Shown piece after piece: positions 8,581 through 17,581 of a stretch of 64,000 nucleotides of DNA. The notes beneath the pieces were generated by a model, which was not told the origin of the DNA, did no database searches, and saw only the letters and a program-made list of their open reading frames with translations. The stretch spans positions 682,001 through 746,000 of the forward strand of contig NZ_CP133133.1 of assembly GCF_030908625.1 (NCBI RefSeq), written 5' to 3'. Numbering within the stretch: position 1 is the stretch's first letter; every line of letters begins with the position of its first letter. Made by a program: the position numbers and the translations under genes. This DNA comes from Paludicola sp. MB14-C6 (GTDB lineage Bacteria > Bacillota > Clostridia > Oscillospirales > Ruminococcaceae).

Positions 8581-10122
8581 TTAGTGAATTATCGGAATTA
8601 GCAGCATCCCGTTGCTATGTAATACATCATCGTTAAGGTTATTCTCTAACATAACAGCATCAACTGATGTATTAAACTTCTTAGCAATATCCCAAATCAT
8701 CTCTCCGCTGGACGCAAAGTATAAACGTAATACCGCATCATCCTTTATCTCTTTTTTATTGTTTTCATCAATTGCAATTGAACTTACCACATCGTAAAAA
8801 GTATATTTATATACATTACCGCATATCTTAAGTTCTACTCTTACTTCAATTTCATCTGCTGCAGTTAGATTATAAGAAACAGATGAAATTGTGACATTTG
8901 GAACGAACATAACGTCTGGACCACCACATTTGCATTCTAACTTCATTTCGCAAGGAACTGTTTTATCAATCATTATCGGCATATTTTCGCTATCCATAGC
9001 TAAAATTGATATGTTTAAGTTGCCGCAAACTTCAAGGAATCCATCATTAAATTTTGCACTTTCATTGGTAAAATCACAAACAATATCGTAGATGCAATTT
9101 ACCTCATTCTTTGATATTTTCACAGCATTTTTACAAACAGCAATTTCATTTACAACGCATATTAGTTGAGCTACTTTTATGTTGCTTGCATTTGTTTGTA
9201 CATTAAAATCTGTTGAATAAATATCATTGATCAATTTCATTTCTTCGTTTTTATTTGCCTCTAAATTAGCACGAACAACAAATTCGGCATCAAAACTTGT
9301 ACTTGCATTTTCTCCGCTTGACTTTAAGTTAATATCAACGTTTGTTACATCAAACGAGATAACACATTTATATTCATCGTTGATACCGGCTACATCGACA
9401 ATCTGGCTAATTGGAATATTGTAATCCATTATTTCCGGTTTATCTTCATTTTCAGAGCTATATAAAAGATGTAATAAAATTTCACCTTTTAAAATTACTT
9501 TGTTTTGGATCAGCTTGTAATCTGAAAGTACAGCATTTGCAGTATTATCTAGGATATTTACTATACCAGGTTTTCCATATCCGAGTTCCATTTCCTCTTT
9601 AATAGAAAACTCTTTATTAGCTGCCAACTTTTCGCCCAATGCAGTGACTTTCTTATTATCAATTTGAACGCCCATTCCTTCTGCCTTACTTAAAATATCG
9701 ATTTTTTTCGGGCAAATAATGATAGCTTTCATGCTGACTGCACCACGAATATCCAAGCGATGCTGATTTACAACTCTGCAATTTACATAATCACATTTAC
9801 AATAAACGTTAACTGTACCGTTATCGAATGCATCTTTCAAATCCATTGATTTAGAAAAAACTTGTTTTTGCATAATTGATTTCACACGGTAGCATTCCTC
9901 ACTTACATAAATGATTTTTATGTATGCAACTCCATCAATTAGCAATTTGCCATTCATAATTCTTTGTGATGTGATTTTAGGAGTAATTTTACATTTCAAC
10001 ACTTTGAATATGCTTTGGCAATAATCAGGTAATAAGTAGTCGAGTTCAATTGGTTGCTCTAAAACTCCATCAAAAACAACCTCATTTATACAGATTGACT
10101 CGTGTGTTAACTTTAATTCCAT
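8581..10122 (-). CDS. sipL: SpoIVA-interacting protein SipL (DUF3794 and LysM domains)
   Basis: A 513-residue protein built of repeated DUF3794/SPOCS modules (about residues 30-440) and a C-terminal LysM domain (about 465-512, IAKKFNTSVDAVMLENNL). In Clostridioides difficile SipL binds SpoIVA through the LysM domain and is needed to place the coat on the forespore. Here it sits directly upstream of spoIVA, so the two partners form one unit, which supports the call. A Shine-Dalgarno site (aaaggag) precedes the ATG. Expression in the mother cell by sigma-E is expected from the family; I could not define a convincing sigma-E promoter. Confidence 0.9.
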   Translation of the reverse strand: MELKLTHESICINEVVFDGVLEQPIELDYLLPDYCQSIFKVLKCKITPKITSQRIMNGKLLIDGVAYIKIIYVSEECYRVKSIMQKQVFSKSMDLKDAFDNGTVNVYCKCDYVNCRVVNQHRLDIRGAVSMKAIIICPKKIDILSKAEGMGVQIDNKKVTALGEKLAANKEFSIKEEMELGYGKPGIVNILDNTANAVLSDYKLIQNKVILKGEILLHLLYSSENEDKPEIMDYNIPISQIVDVAGINDEYKCVISFDVTNVDINLKSSGENASTSFDAEFVVRANLEANKNEEMKLINDIYSTDFNVQTNASNIKVAQLICVVNEIAVCKNAVKISKNEVNCIYDIVCDFTNESAKFNDGFLEVCGNLNISILAMDSENMPIMIDKTVPCEMKLECKCGGPDVMFVPNVTISSVSYNLTAADEIEVRVELKICGNVYKYTFYDVVSSIAIDENNKKEIKDDAVLRLYFASSGEMIWDIAKKFNTSVDAVMLENNLNDDVLHSNGMLLIPIIH

Positions 10123-10469
10123 AGTTGCTTCCGCTCCTTTTATGATTTTCTATCTAATATTATTCATTAGCTGTCCACGATATGCTTATATTTGTTATAT
10201 TGGTTGTATAATCTATATGTAATCGCATTAGTATTCATATTCCATTCAATATTTATGATAATTTTCACTATTTAATCAGTGATTAGGAAAATTAATATAA
10301 TAATCGAATGATCCATAAGCGAAACATCTATAAATTTGCTTTGAAAGCTTAATCATATTAAGTATGCATACAAAATTACATAAATTAACGAATCAGTTAA
10401 TCTAGGCAATTTCAATTCAGACAACACGTTCTATTTCTATTATTTTTTCAATAAATATTCATTTTTCTA
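10123..10469. other. Intergenic region upstream of sipL
   Basis: About 350 bp of A+T-rich DNA between divergent sipL and tRNA-Leu. It should hold the sipL-spoIVA promoter. I see no gene, and no repeat shared with the rest of the window. Confidence 0.5.
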
Positions 10470-10498
10470 TTGCTTTTTTTAGAAACATCATGTATAAT
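10470..10498 (+). promoter_or_regulatory. Promoter of tRNA-Leu
   Basis: -35 TTGCTT (10470-10475), 17-bp spacer, extended -10 TGTATAAT (box 10493-10498), 12 bp before the tRNA 5' end. Confidence 0.75.
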
Positions 10499-10510
10499 AC
10501 TTTAAGTAAT

Positions 10511-10597
10511 GCCGGTGTGATGGAATTGGCAGACGTGCGGGACTCAAAATCCCGTGGTAGCGATACCGTACCGGTTCGACCCCGGTCACCGGCACCA
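10511..10597 (+). tRNA. tRNA-Leu (CAA)
   Basis: Class II tRNA with a long variable arm. Acceptor arms GCCGGTG / CACCGGC, anticodon loop CTCAAAA giving anticodon CAA (reads UUG), T-loop GGTTCGACC and encoded CCA at 10595-10597. It sits alone on the plus strand, tail-to-tail with the left copy of the large ncRNA. Confidence 0.97.
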
Positions 10598-10610
10598 TTA
10601 CATAATAATC

Positions 10611-10650
10611 CACTAAATCCACTTAAAAATACGTGGGTTTAGTGCATTGT
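10611..10650. terminator. Shared terminator of tRNA-Leu and left ncRNA
   Basis: CACTAAATCCAC / GTGGGTTTAGTG hairpin (10611-10644, one wobble pair) with T-rich flanks on both strands. It can end tRNA-Leu on the plus strand and the ncRNA on the minus strand. The homologous hairpin stands at 29091-29123 next to tRNA-Asn. Confidence 0.7.
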
Positions 10651-11243
10651 TATATATTTATTTAACGTGCCTATAAGTTGTTATTGGTTATAACACACAT
10701 ATCCCCCTATATCTATTACAGACTATAAGAGGTATCTACCTTTCTTAGGTAGCTGACGCAACTACGCAGCAGGAGTATCATTATACATATGCTTGTCATC
10801 GCAACTTCACTGATTACCGATCAGTTATTACATACAATATTTGTCGCAAGCGTATTATATGTAGGTGCTTGAACCGCTCATCACCGCTCACACATGCTCA
10901 ATGTACTCATAGACACTATGAATAAGCTTTATAAGGTTAGTCATTCCTTAGTAGTAAGTTGACACGAATATTTAAGGTCGAGCTTAAATATTGGTCTTGG
11001 CTTATTGTTTGTCAAGGTACGGTTTATATTTAAAATGCCTAAAAGACATTCTAAAACAAAAGAAATCAAGCCTTCAGATGAGCTCAAACACACTGAAAGC
11101 TTGACAGTTTTATACCACTGTGTTAGAATTACACACAGAAGTTTTCTCCTATAAGTCTTCAAGATGTTGTAGCATCTTCTAGGCGTAAGCACTGCGGTTG
11201 TTCCCGCAATCGTAGTGCTATAGGGGTTTATTTTCTTACCCGT
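10611..11243 (-). ncRNA. Large structured ncRNA, left copy (ROOL/GOLLD-like candidate)
   Basis: No protein-coding gene fits this stretch. It is homologous, in inverted orientation, to 28536-29126. Shared parts are the promoter, the first 290 or so nucleotides and the 3' terminal hairpin; the 3' half is diverged but still rich in hairpins (for example CTGAT/ATCAG and CTACCT/AGGTAG). Helices kept in both copies include GCACTACG/CGCAGTGC, AGATG/CATCT, CTGTGT/ACACAG, an 11-bp helix at 11067-11077/11093-11103 with the conserved loop GTGTTTGAG, and AATATTTAAG/CTTAAATATT. Predicted length is about 630 nt. Size and tRNA proximity recall ROOL, but the class is not proven. Confidence 0.75.
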
Positions 11244-11249
11244 ATTTAG

Positions 11250-11278
11250 ATTGTACCATATTATGGTTTTGTTTGCAA
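11250..11278 (-). promoter_or_regulatory. Promoter of left ncRNA
   Basis: On the minus strand: -35 TTGCAA (11273-11278), 17-bp spacer ending ATATGG, -10 TACAAT (11250-11255). The right copy has the same layout and the same ATATGGTA junction, so this is a conserved promoter and sets the predicted RNA start near 11243. Confidence 0.75.
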
Positions 11279-11346
11279 GACCTTTTATAAATATTTTACT
11301 CCCTAGTTTTTAACTAGGGAGTTTTGTGTTATGTAGGTCAGTATTT

Positions 11347-11583
11347 CTAATTTTGTTCTTGTAACCATAATGGTATTTGCTTAAATCCATCTTCTGTTAA
11401 AGGAAATACTTCTTGATTCAATATTTCACTTTTATTATAACATAAGTAACCTTTCCAAATCTCAACTTTAAAATTTTCACTGTCAGTAGAAATTCTATAA
11501 TTGAAATCGTTAGCACTTCCTGTAAATGTATTTTTATTCTTATAGAATTCCAGTGTACGAATATCTTTAAAATTAGCCATCAT
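11347..11583 (-). CDS. Small hypothetical protein
   Basis: About 78 residues starting at MMANFKD, chosen because AGGAG stands just upstream (an in-frame ATG lies further back). It is a soluble, mixed-charge protein with no membrane segment or known motif. It lies at the left end of the defence island, downstream of the Zn-ribbon gene on the same strand. Unrecognised; coding status rests on the ribosome site and its strand agreement with its neighbours. Confidence 0.5.
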   Translation of the reverse strand: MMANFKDIRTLEFYKNKNTFTGSANDFNYRISTDSENFKVEIWKGYLCYNKSEILNQEVFPLTEDGFKQIPLWLQEQN

Positions 11584-11696
11584 TTCTCCTATCAAAATAA
11601 ACTAAAAATCTTACAATTTAACTTACTTCAACATAAACGTTTCGTGTTGAATCTCTAACCCAAATAGTGATATATTGTTTAATACTTTCTATAACA

Positions 11697-12284
11697 CTAT
11701 GCTTGAATATGAAAGTATTTTTTTAAATACTTCTTATAGACTACCATAAGTTTATCCCAATATGGGGAAAACATATTTGAACCGTAAATTTTGAGTGAGT
11801 TTCCATCAAAATATTTTATATCTAAACTCCATTGGACACCATCTAATATTAATTCGTTATCGTATCTATTTTCCCAGTCTGCAACATAACAACTATAGAT
11901 ATCATGAACAAAAGTGCTCCACTCTTCTCCTGTTATGTTCAGCTTTAATTTTTCCTCTTCATTCTTATGAAAAGGTGGCATATATGTCAAAGTAGCTACT
12001 TCTAAATCTTTTATCCCAGACAATGAGCTATATCCATTAAAGAATCCTCCAACATTAAAATTGATTTCATTTGTTTTCATTTCAAGTATTGTTGTTGGAA
12101 CTCCAAAATCTTTTTTACATTGGTTGCAATGATGCGTTGGATCCACTTCGGTAATACAGCATCCGCCAAGAACAACCTCATTGTTATTAAGTTGTTGCTC
12201 AAGTTCTTTACTAAAGACTGGTTCTCCCCATATAATAATTGCAGTATTACGGGAACCACAACGTGGACAGGTTTGTCTAGACAA
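11697..12284 (-). CDS. Zn-ribbon-containing hypothetical protein
   Basis: A 195-residue protein opening with a two-knuckle zinc ribbon, CPRCGS at residues 6-11 and HHCNQC at about 51-56, separated by a 40-residue insert. The rest is a globular domain with many aromatic residues and no known motif. It starts 20 bp after hsdR and is probably read from the same transcript. A nucleic-acid-binding or adaptor role is possible from the zinc ribbon, but the function is unknown. Confidence 0.75.
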   Translation of the reverse strand: MSRQTCPRCGSRNTAIIIWGEPVFSKELEQQLNNNEVVLGGCCITEVDPTHHCNQCKKDFGVPTTILEMKTNEINFNVGGFFNGYSSLSGIKDLEVATLTYMPPFHKNEEEKLKLNITGEEWSTFVHDIYSCYVADWENRYDNELILDGVQWSLDIKYFDGNSLKIYGSNMFSPYWDKLMVVYKKYLKKYFHIQA

Positions 12285-12304
12285 GATAAATTCCTCCTAT
12301 TGGC

Positions 12305-15300
12305 CTACACAATCTTCACTGCATTTGTTTTTACTTCATCAACTAATTCCATAATGCGCTTTTGTTTGTTTTGATCAAACAAAGTGAATAGACTTTGGGG
12401 TTTATCAAATGGTGGCTTTCTTAATTCAGATATATTTTCGATATAACCATTTTCTACTACATAGTCGATTACTTTTCTTACAAAAACAATTTGATTTTGG
12501 TTTAAGGATTGATCATTGATAAACTCAGAAAACACATTCATTGCTGCATCTCGTTCGAGTTTTGCAATCTTACGTATAAGTAACCCAAATGGTGTATCAC
12601 CAAATTCACGCTTATAATCATTCTTTGATCCAAGTTCGCCAGTTAAAACGCCTTCTAGATCCTCATAATCGAGCTCGGTCAATGGGATGTTATTTCTCAA
12701 CTTAAAGATAGCAACATGGTCTTTATGGTGTTCAACATATCGATTTACCTTTAGTTTATAGTCTTCGAATGTATCAGGAGCAGCAATCGGTTGCCCTTCT
12801 TTGATATCTACTATGATATCGGATAAATTTGTATAAACGGTTTGCTTCGTATCTGTTTCAATAATAAATTTTATTAGTTCACGTAATGCGGTTCGAACCA
12901 ATTCAAAGCTTAATATATCAGTATTTTTCCAAAACTCATCTGCTTGAATAGTATTGATTATTTCAATTTGTTGCTTTACTTGCGGAATAGTCATCTTTTT
13001 AGACAAGTTAACTCCGATATTTACTAATTGATGCTTTCCCTTTGCAAACTGCGGCAATCCTTCAATTTGGGATATCATTAGCCCATACATTAAATTATCG
13101 AATCGTTTTGCATACTCATCGGTCTCATCTAAATATACCAGTGGTGCAATATAAGAAATTAGATTGGTTTTATCCATCTCTGACAAGCATGTAAATGCTT
13201 CTTTAGTGCTATATTGCTCTACATATTCACGATTCATGCGTACTGTGAATTGTTCTGGATTTAGTGCATTGATTTGAGTTACTACATCATCAATCAAGCC
13301 AGTACGGAAAGTTTGGTACTTCTCTTCAATAAACGCTGATTGTTGTAGATGGAAGATGAGCTTGATTTTCTTTTCAAACAGCATCTCAGTCAAGCTTTTA
13401 CCTTCAGAAGAGTCTATACCTTGCGGGTTTTGACGAAAAAATTCAAAGTTGCTAAGGTAATCGAAAATATAGAAATTTTGTTTATGTTGATCTGGCCCAA
13501 ATAAGTCTTTACATAAACGTGTGCCACGGCCAATCATCTGCCAGAACTTTGTTTTCGAACGCACTTTTTTAAAGAACACCAAATTCACTATTTCAGGCAC
13601 ATCAATACCAGTATCTAGCATATCAACAGATACAGCAATATGTGGTGCCTTATCTGGCATTTTGAAATCGGTAATAAGAGTTTGGGCATAGCTATCATCA
13701 CACACAATACGCTTTGCATATTCTCCATGGTATTGTGGATATAGCTTATTAAAACGTTCTACAATAAAATCTGCATGACGCTTGTTTGCTGCAAAGATAA
13801 TTGTCTTACCAATTCGATCCCCACCAGCCACTTTATGACCTTTCTCCATCAAGTACTCTAACACATAATCCACAGTATCTTGATTAAAAATAAACTGGTT
13901 TATTTCAGGTGGAGCAACATATTCGGGCATGTTGCCATCTTCATCAGTAAAGTCTTCTTCATAACGCTTTTTATCTTCGTCAGATAGATCATCATATGTA
14001 ATTCCTTCATCTAGAAACTTAGTCTTGACTTCGATATTGTGATATGGTACAAGAACTTTATCTTTATAAACTGCTGTATCGTAATCATAGGCATAGGTAG
14101 GTACACCGCTTTCCATTTCAAAGAAGTCATAGGTATTACGATCCACTTCTGTCTTAGGGGTTGCAGTTAATCCTACTAAATACGAATCAAAATATTCAAA
14201 GATAGCACGGTATTTTTTAAAGATACTTCTATGTGCTTCATCAATAATAATCAAATCAAAATGGGCAGGGGTAAACAAGCACTTTCCTTCTTCTGTTTTA
14301 GCAGTATCAATCGCATTTAACATGGTTGGATAAGTTGAAAATACTATTCTAGCGTTTTTATCATCTTTATTAGTTAATAAATTACACAATGACATATCAG
14401 GCAGATAGTTCTTAAAATCGTCCTTCGCTTGGGTTACTAAAGCAGTTCGATCAGCTAGAAATAGAATATTTGTAATATATCCAGCTCTTGATAATACATC
14501 GGTTAAGCTAGATGCTGTTCTTGTTTTACCGGTACCTGTTGCCATTACTAAGAGCGACTTTCTATGTCCTGTTTCTATGTTATGGCATACTGCACGAATT
14601 GCTTCTTTTTGATAGTATCGGTCTGTTATATTATCTTGAATTTCAATGCTGTTTAGATTTTTGCGTCCTGTTCTTCGGTTGACTAGTTTTTCTAAATCAG
14701 ATTTTGAGAAAATGCTACTTACTTTTCGTTGTGGGGAATTCATATCATCCCATATGTAGGTTTCGAATCCATTGGTCGCAAAAATGATTGGACGTCTACC
14801 TGTTTGATTTTCTAAACAGTCGGCATATAGTTTTGCTTGATGTAGTCCAACTTTGGGATCTTTGGAAGTGCGTTTTGCTTCAACAATTGCAAGAGGTAGC
14901 TTATCGTTGCCATATAGCACATAATCCACATAGCCTAATTCTTGACTATTTGGCATACCCTTGACTTCAACTTCTTCTTTGATCTCTTCGCCGAATGTCC
15001 AACCAAGTAGTTTTAAGTCAACATCAATATACTTTTTCCTTGTTTCATATTCCGAAATATCATCCGCAGTAAACGTACGCTCTTGCTGATGTTGGTCTTT
15101 TTGAGCTGTATATTGACCGCTCATTTGCTCGATTTTTACAAGCAGTTCTTTGATTTGAGATTCTTTTTCGGCTAAAAACTGTTTGCTTTCTTGAAACTTT
15201 TGTTCATCAACTTTTACTTGTTCTAATGGGATAAGCGTTTCATCAAATTGGCGCTCTTGATAAGCTTGTCCATAACAATAGTCAATCCACTCTATAAATT

Positions 15301-15649
15301 CAAATAAGCCAGCAAGCGATAACATAGCATCGCTTTTGCTGATTGTTTTTTCGGTATGTACAGCTAGGTTTCCAAGCTTAATAATATACGGGAGCTTACC
15401 CCAAGTTTTCGAATCAAGTGCAAAACGGAAACTTGGTTCATGAATCAACGCTTGCAAATTATCTTTATAAGGCATAACAATCGTGTTGTCCGCAGAATAC
15501 ACCCACTTCACAGCAAGCTCCAACGCTTTTCTGCAAGCAACCGCAGCCATAGCGGGAGACGTTGCAAAAATATGTTCTGCTTCCATTGCCGCTGGGGAGA
15601 ATAAGCTATATTCTTCTTTTCCTTTTAAGAAATCAAAATTTGCAGTCAT
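12305..15649 (-). CDS. hsdR: Type I restriction enzyme, R (endonuclease/translocase) subunit
   Basis: Motor and nuclease subunit of a type I restriction-modification complex: it translocates unmodified DNA with ATP and cleaves it away from the recognition site. The 1114-residue protein starts with a DUF4145-like helical domain (about 20-125), then a PD-(D/E)XK nuclease core (Asp242, EAKR at 257-260) and a superfamily 2 helicase with ATGTGKT at 370-376, DEAH at 470-473 and TATP about 20 residues later. The C-terminus resembles the EcoEI R-protein C-terminal region. GAGGTGA precedes the ATG. It is the downstream member of an hsdM-membrane protein-hsdS-membrane protein-hsdR run on one strand. 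Confidence 0.95.
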   Translation of the reverse strand: MTANFDFLKGKEEYSLFSPAAMEAEHIFATSPAMAAVACRKALELAVKWVYSADNTIVMPYKDNLQALIHEPSFRFALDSKTWGKLPYIIKLGNLAVHTEKTISKSDAMLSLAGLFEFIEWIDYCYGQAYQERQFDETLIPLEQVKVDEQKFQESKQFLAEKESQIKELLVKIEQMSGQYTAQKDQHQQERTFTADDISEYETRKKYIDVDLKLLGWTFGEEIKEEVEVKGMPNSQELGYVDYVLYGNDKLPLAIVEAKRTSKDPKVGLHQAKLYADCLENQTGRRPIIFATNGFETYIWDDMNSPQRKVSSIFSKSDLEKLVNRRTGRKNLNSIEIQDNITDRYYQKEAIRAVCHNIETGHRKSLLVMATGTGKTRTASSLTDVLSRAGYITNILFLADRTALVTQAKDDFKNYLPDMSLCNLLTNKDDKNARIVFSTYPTMLNAIDTAKTEEGKCLFTPAHFDLIIIDEAHRSIFKKYRAIFEYFDSYLVGLTATPKTEVDRNTYDFFEMESGVPTYAYDYDTAVYKDKVLVPYHNIEVKTKFLDEGITYDDLSDEDKKRYEEDFTDEDGNMPEYVAPPEINQFIFNQDTVDYVLEYLMEKGHKVAGGDRIGKTIIFAANKRHADFIVERFNKLYPQYHGEYAKRIVCDDSYAQTLITDFKMPDKAPHIAVSVDMLDTGIDVPEIVNLVFFKKVRSKTKFWQMIGRGTRLCKDLFGPDQHKQNFYIFDYLSNFEFFRQNPQGIDSSEGKSLTEMLFEKKIKLIFHLQQSAFIEEKYQTFRTGLIDDVVTQINALNPEQFTVRMNREYVEQYSTKEAFTCLSEMDKTNLISYIAPLVYLDETDEYAKRFDNLMYGLMISQIEGLPQFAKGKHQLVNIGVNLSKKMTIPQVKQQIEIINTIQADEFWKNTDILSFELVRTALRELIKFIIETDTKQTVYTNLSDIIVDIKEGQPIAAPDTFEDYKLKVNRYVEHHKDHVAIFKLRNNIPLTELDYEDLEGVLTGELGSKNDYKREFGDTPFGLLIRKIAKLERDAAMNVFSEFINDQSLNQNQIVFVRKVIDYVVENGYIENISELRKPPFDKPQSLFTLFDQNKQKRIMELVDEVKTNAVKIV

Positions 15650-15676
15650 TCTGTCACCTCATGTAAGTTTTATTGA

Positions 15677-16237
15677 TTATAGCTTGTTTCTTATAGAATC
15701 TAAATTTGACGCTATGTTTCTCAAAGCGTTACCTTCTGGACTTAGTTTAGAATTTTGAGGTTCAGTATACCCCATTAAATCTGCATATTGGATTATAAGG
15801 TCATAATCTTCTTGATATTTCTTACTTGAATCATGGATAGGTGAGTAGTTGAGGCAGACATGATAATCGGATTTTTGTGTCTCTTCAGATTTCTCAAGTA
15901 AAATAAAATATAGTTTTTGACTCGGTGCTAGAATTATATTTTGAGTATATTCTGATAAGTTTTTATTTTCGCATAATTGAAGTGAAGGAGTGATCGTTAA
16001 CGAATTTATTTTAGCACCACTTTTCCCATAGTTTTTAAGATGTAAATAGAAATTCAAATCTCTAGGGTCTTTATGAAGATAAGCAAAAACATATGGTCTA
16101 CTTTCAGCTTCTCTTGTGGTTTTCATTTCTTTTATAGATTTTCTGTTATAATGTACAATTACAATAGTTGCAACGACATAAACTAATGTGAGTAGACACA
16201 TTATAAAACCTTGATTATCATTTAACCAGTCAATCAT
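15677..16237 (-). CDS. Single-pass membrane protein in type I RM operon
   Basis: About 186 residues. I chose the start MIDWLND because GAGGTG lies 7 bp upstream; the open frame extends six codons further. One N-terminal membrane helix (about residues 8-27) is followed by a basic stretch and a beta-rich domain that should face the cytoplasm or cell surface. No catalytic motif is seen. It stands between hsdS and hsdR with 27 bp to hsdR. Similar small membrane proteins recur in type I loci, but their role is unknown. Confidence 0.7.
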   Translation of the reverse strand: MIDWLNDNQGFIMCLLTLVYVVATIVIVHYNRKSIKEMKTTREAESRPYVFAYLHKDPRDLNFYLHLKNYGKSGAKINSLTITPSLQLCENKNLSEYTQNIILAPSQKLYFILLEKSEETQKSDYHVCLNYSPIHDSSKKYQEDYDLIIQYADLMGYTEPQNSKLSPEGNALRNIASNLDSIRNKL

Positions 16238-16284
16238 AACTTTCACCTCATACATAAGTTGTTTTTCATGTTGTCGTAGGTACT

Positions 16285-16385
16285 AGTCAACCTCTCCGTC
16301 GACTAAGGTCGACACCTCTCCTAAAGGAGAGGCTTTTTATAGGCTCCCCCTTGGGGGAGCTGTCCAACAGTAACGCTTTGTGTTA
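16285..16385. repeat. Palindromic repeat cluster between hsdS and membrane protein gene
   Basis: A GC-richer patch with nested hairpins: CCTCTCC...GGAGAGG, then CTCCCCC/GGGGGAG, then TCCAACA/TGTTGGA. A related unit (CCTCTAAGAGG preceded by a ccgtcg stretch) occurs at about 39706-39750. Such short palindromes are typical dispersed repeats in Ruminococcaceae-like genomes. No open reading frame is present. Confidence 0.65.
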
Positions 16386-16412
16386 TTGTTGGACTGAGAG
16401 TGTAAAGAGATC

Positions 16413-17576
16413 TCACTCAAAATATTCGCTCATCAAACTATCAAATAAGTACTGTGATTCATCAATTGCTTTTTGTACAAGTTCTTTTTGTTCTTCTATT
16501 TTCGTTACAATTTCAGCAAATTTGTTTTGTAGAGAAAGGGGTGGGAGTGTAATTTTAATATTTTGAAGTTCTTGAGCATTTATATTTGCTTGTCCAATAA
16601 TTGCTTTGCACATCCCTGTTAAAGTGTTTTTCCCATATTTAGAATTTAAAATCCCCGACAAAAATTCACTGTTTGCTCTATCGTTCACCTTTATTTTAAT
16701 TAGATATCCAGCAATTACCATCGGTTCATCTTCTTTAAATACTGCTGTCTTACCAACCAATTCTTTACTATTCGTTCGATTGAATAATACATCTCCTTTG
16801 ACAACAAGATATTTTTTTGCTTCTTTTTCTTCTAAATTAATATACTTTAAATTTGTATAATCCATAGATCCACTATATGTGATATTGTTCATTCTAAGGT
16901 ATTTGTATTGTCCAAATTCTGTTGCAGCCTTACTTGTACCATACTTAACTTCAGAAACAATATCTCTGATAGTGCCAACCTCCCAGCCTTTTTCATTCGT
17001 TACGGGATCCCCGAACATATCATAAAAGGTGGATTGAATCAGGTTGTCTAGTTCTTGGAGCTGTTGTTTTCGCATTGCTAACAATTCGCTTGCAGCATCT
17101 AATGTTTTAGCAATCTTTTGTTGTACTTCGATTGGCGGGAGGGGAATTGTATAGTCTTTTAAAATAGTCGCAGATATATTGGGTTGGGCACCACCGACTC
17201 CCAATTTTATGAAATTTTCTTTTTGACTCCGTAAGTAATAATATAAAAATGAAACATCTAGATTCTTAATTGATAAAAATGCTGCACAAGCTTGATTCGT
17301 GCACGCATCAAAAGATAGTATAGAGCATGCACCAATAGTCGCTCCATACATTGCAATAAGTAGTGTGCCCTCAGGAAACATTTTTGCGGAACTGTTTTTT
17401 AAACCTGATTCAGTTATTTTATCAACATTATAACTGACATATTTATTTTTTAGATCGCCAGTTTTAATCCACGGAATAGTACCATTTTCATAGTACTCGG
17501 GATGTGCTTTTGATGGTGTGCCTCCAGAGGTAATTTTACATATATCTCCCAACCTAACCATTTGCCATTTGCTCAT
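16413..17576 (-). CDS. hsdS: Type I restriction enzyme, S (specificity) subunit
   Basis: Recognises the bipartite DNA target and holds two HsdM subunits. The 387-residue protein has the usual two target-recognition domains (about 1-150 and 195-345), each followed by a helical spacer; the first begins WQMVRLGDICKITSGGTPS and the first spacer contains the typical IAKTLDAASELLAMRKQQL. The two halves differ in sequence, so an asymmetric split target is expected. Length is normal for the family. No second hsdS or recombinase is present in the window, so phase variation by hsdS shuffling is not supported here. Confidence 0.93.
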   Translation of the reverse strand: MSKWQMVRLGDICKITSGGTPSKAHPEYYENGTIPWIKTGDLKNKYVSYNVDKITESGLKNSSAKMFPEGTLLIAMYGATIGACSILSFDACTNQACAAFLSIKNLDVSFLYYYLRSQKENFIKLGVGGAQPNISATILKDYTIPLPPIEVQQKIAKTLDAASELLAMRKQQLQELDNLIQSTFYDMFGDPVTNEKGWEVGTIRDIVSEVKYGTSKAATEFGQYKYLRMNNITYSGSMDYTNLKYINLEEKEAKKYLVVKGDVLFNRTNSKELVGKTAVFKEDEPMVIAGYLIKIKVNDRANSEFLSGILNSKYGKNTLTGMCKAIIGQANINAQELQNIKITLPPLSLQNKFAEIVTKIEEQKELVQKAIDESQYLFDSLMSEYFE

Positions 17577-17581
17577 TTATT

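Noticed and set aside
10941..11192. Open reading frame inside the left ncRNA (and 28788-29051 inside the right one)
   Set aside because: The frames are not conserved between the two copies, and base changes preserve pairing instead of codons.
10611..11243. Group II intron or transposon remnant as an explanation for the paired elements
   Set aside because: No reverse transcriptase or transposase, no domain V-like hairpin and no terminal inverted repeats were seen; helices with compensatory changes fit a functional RNA better.
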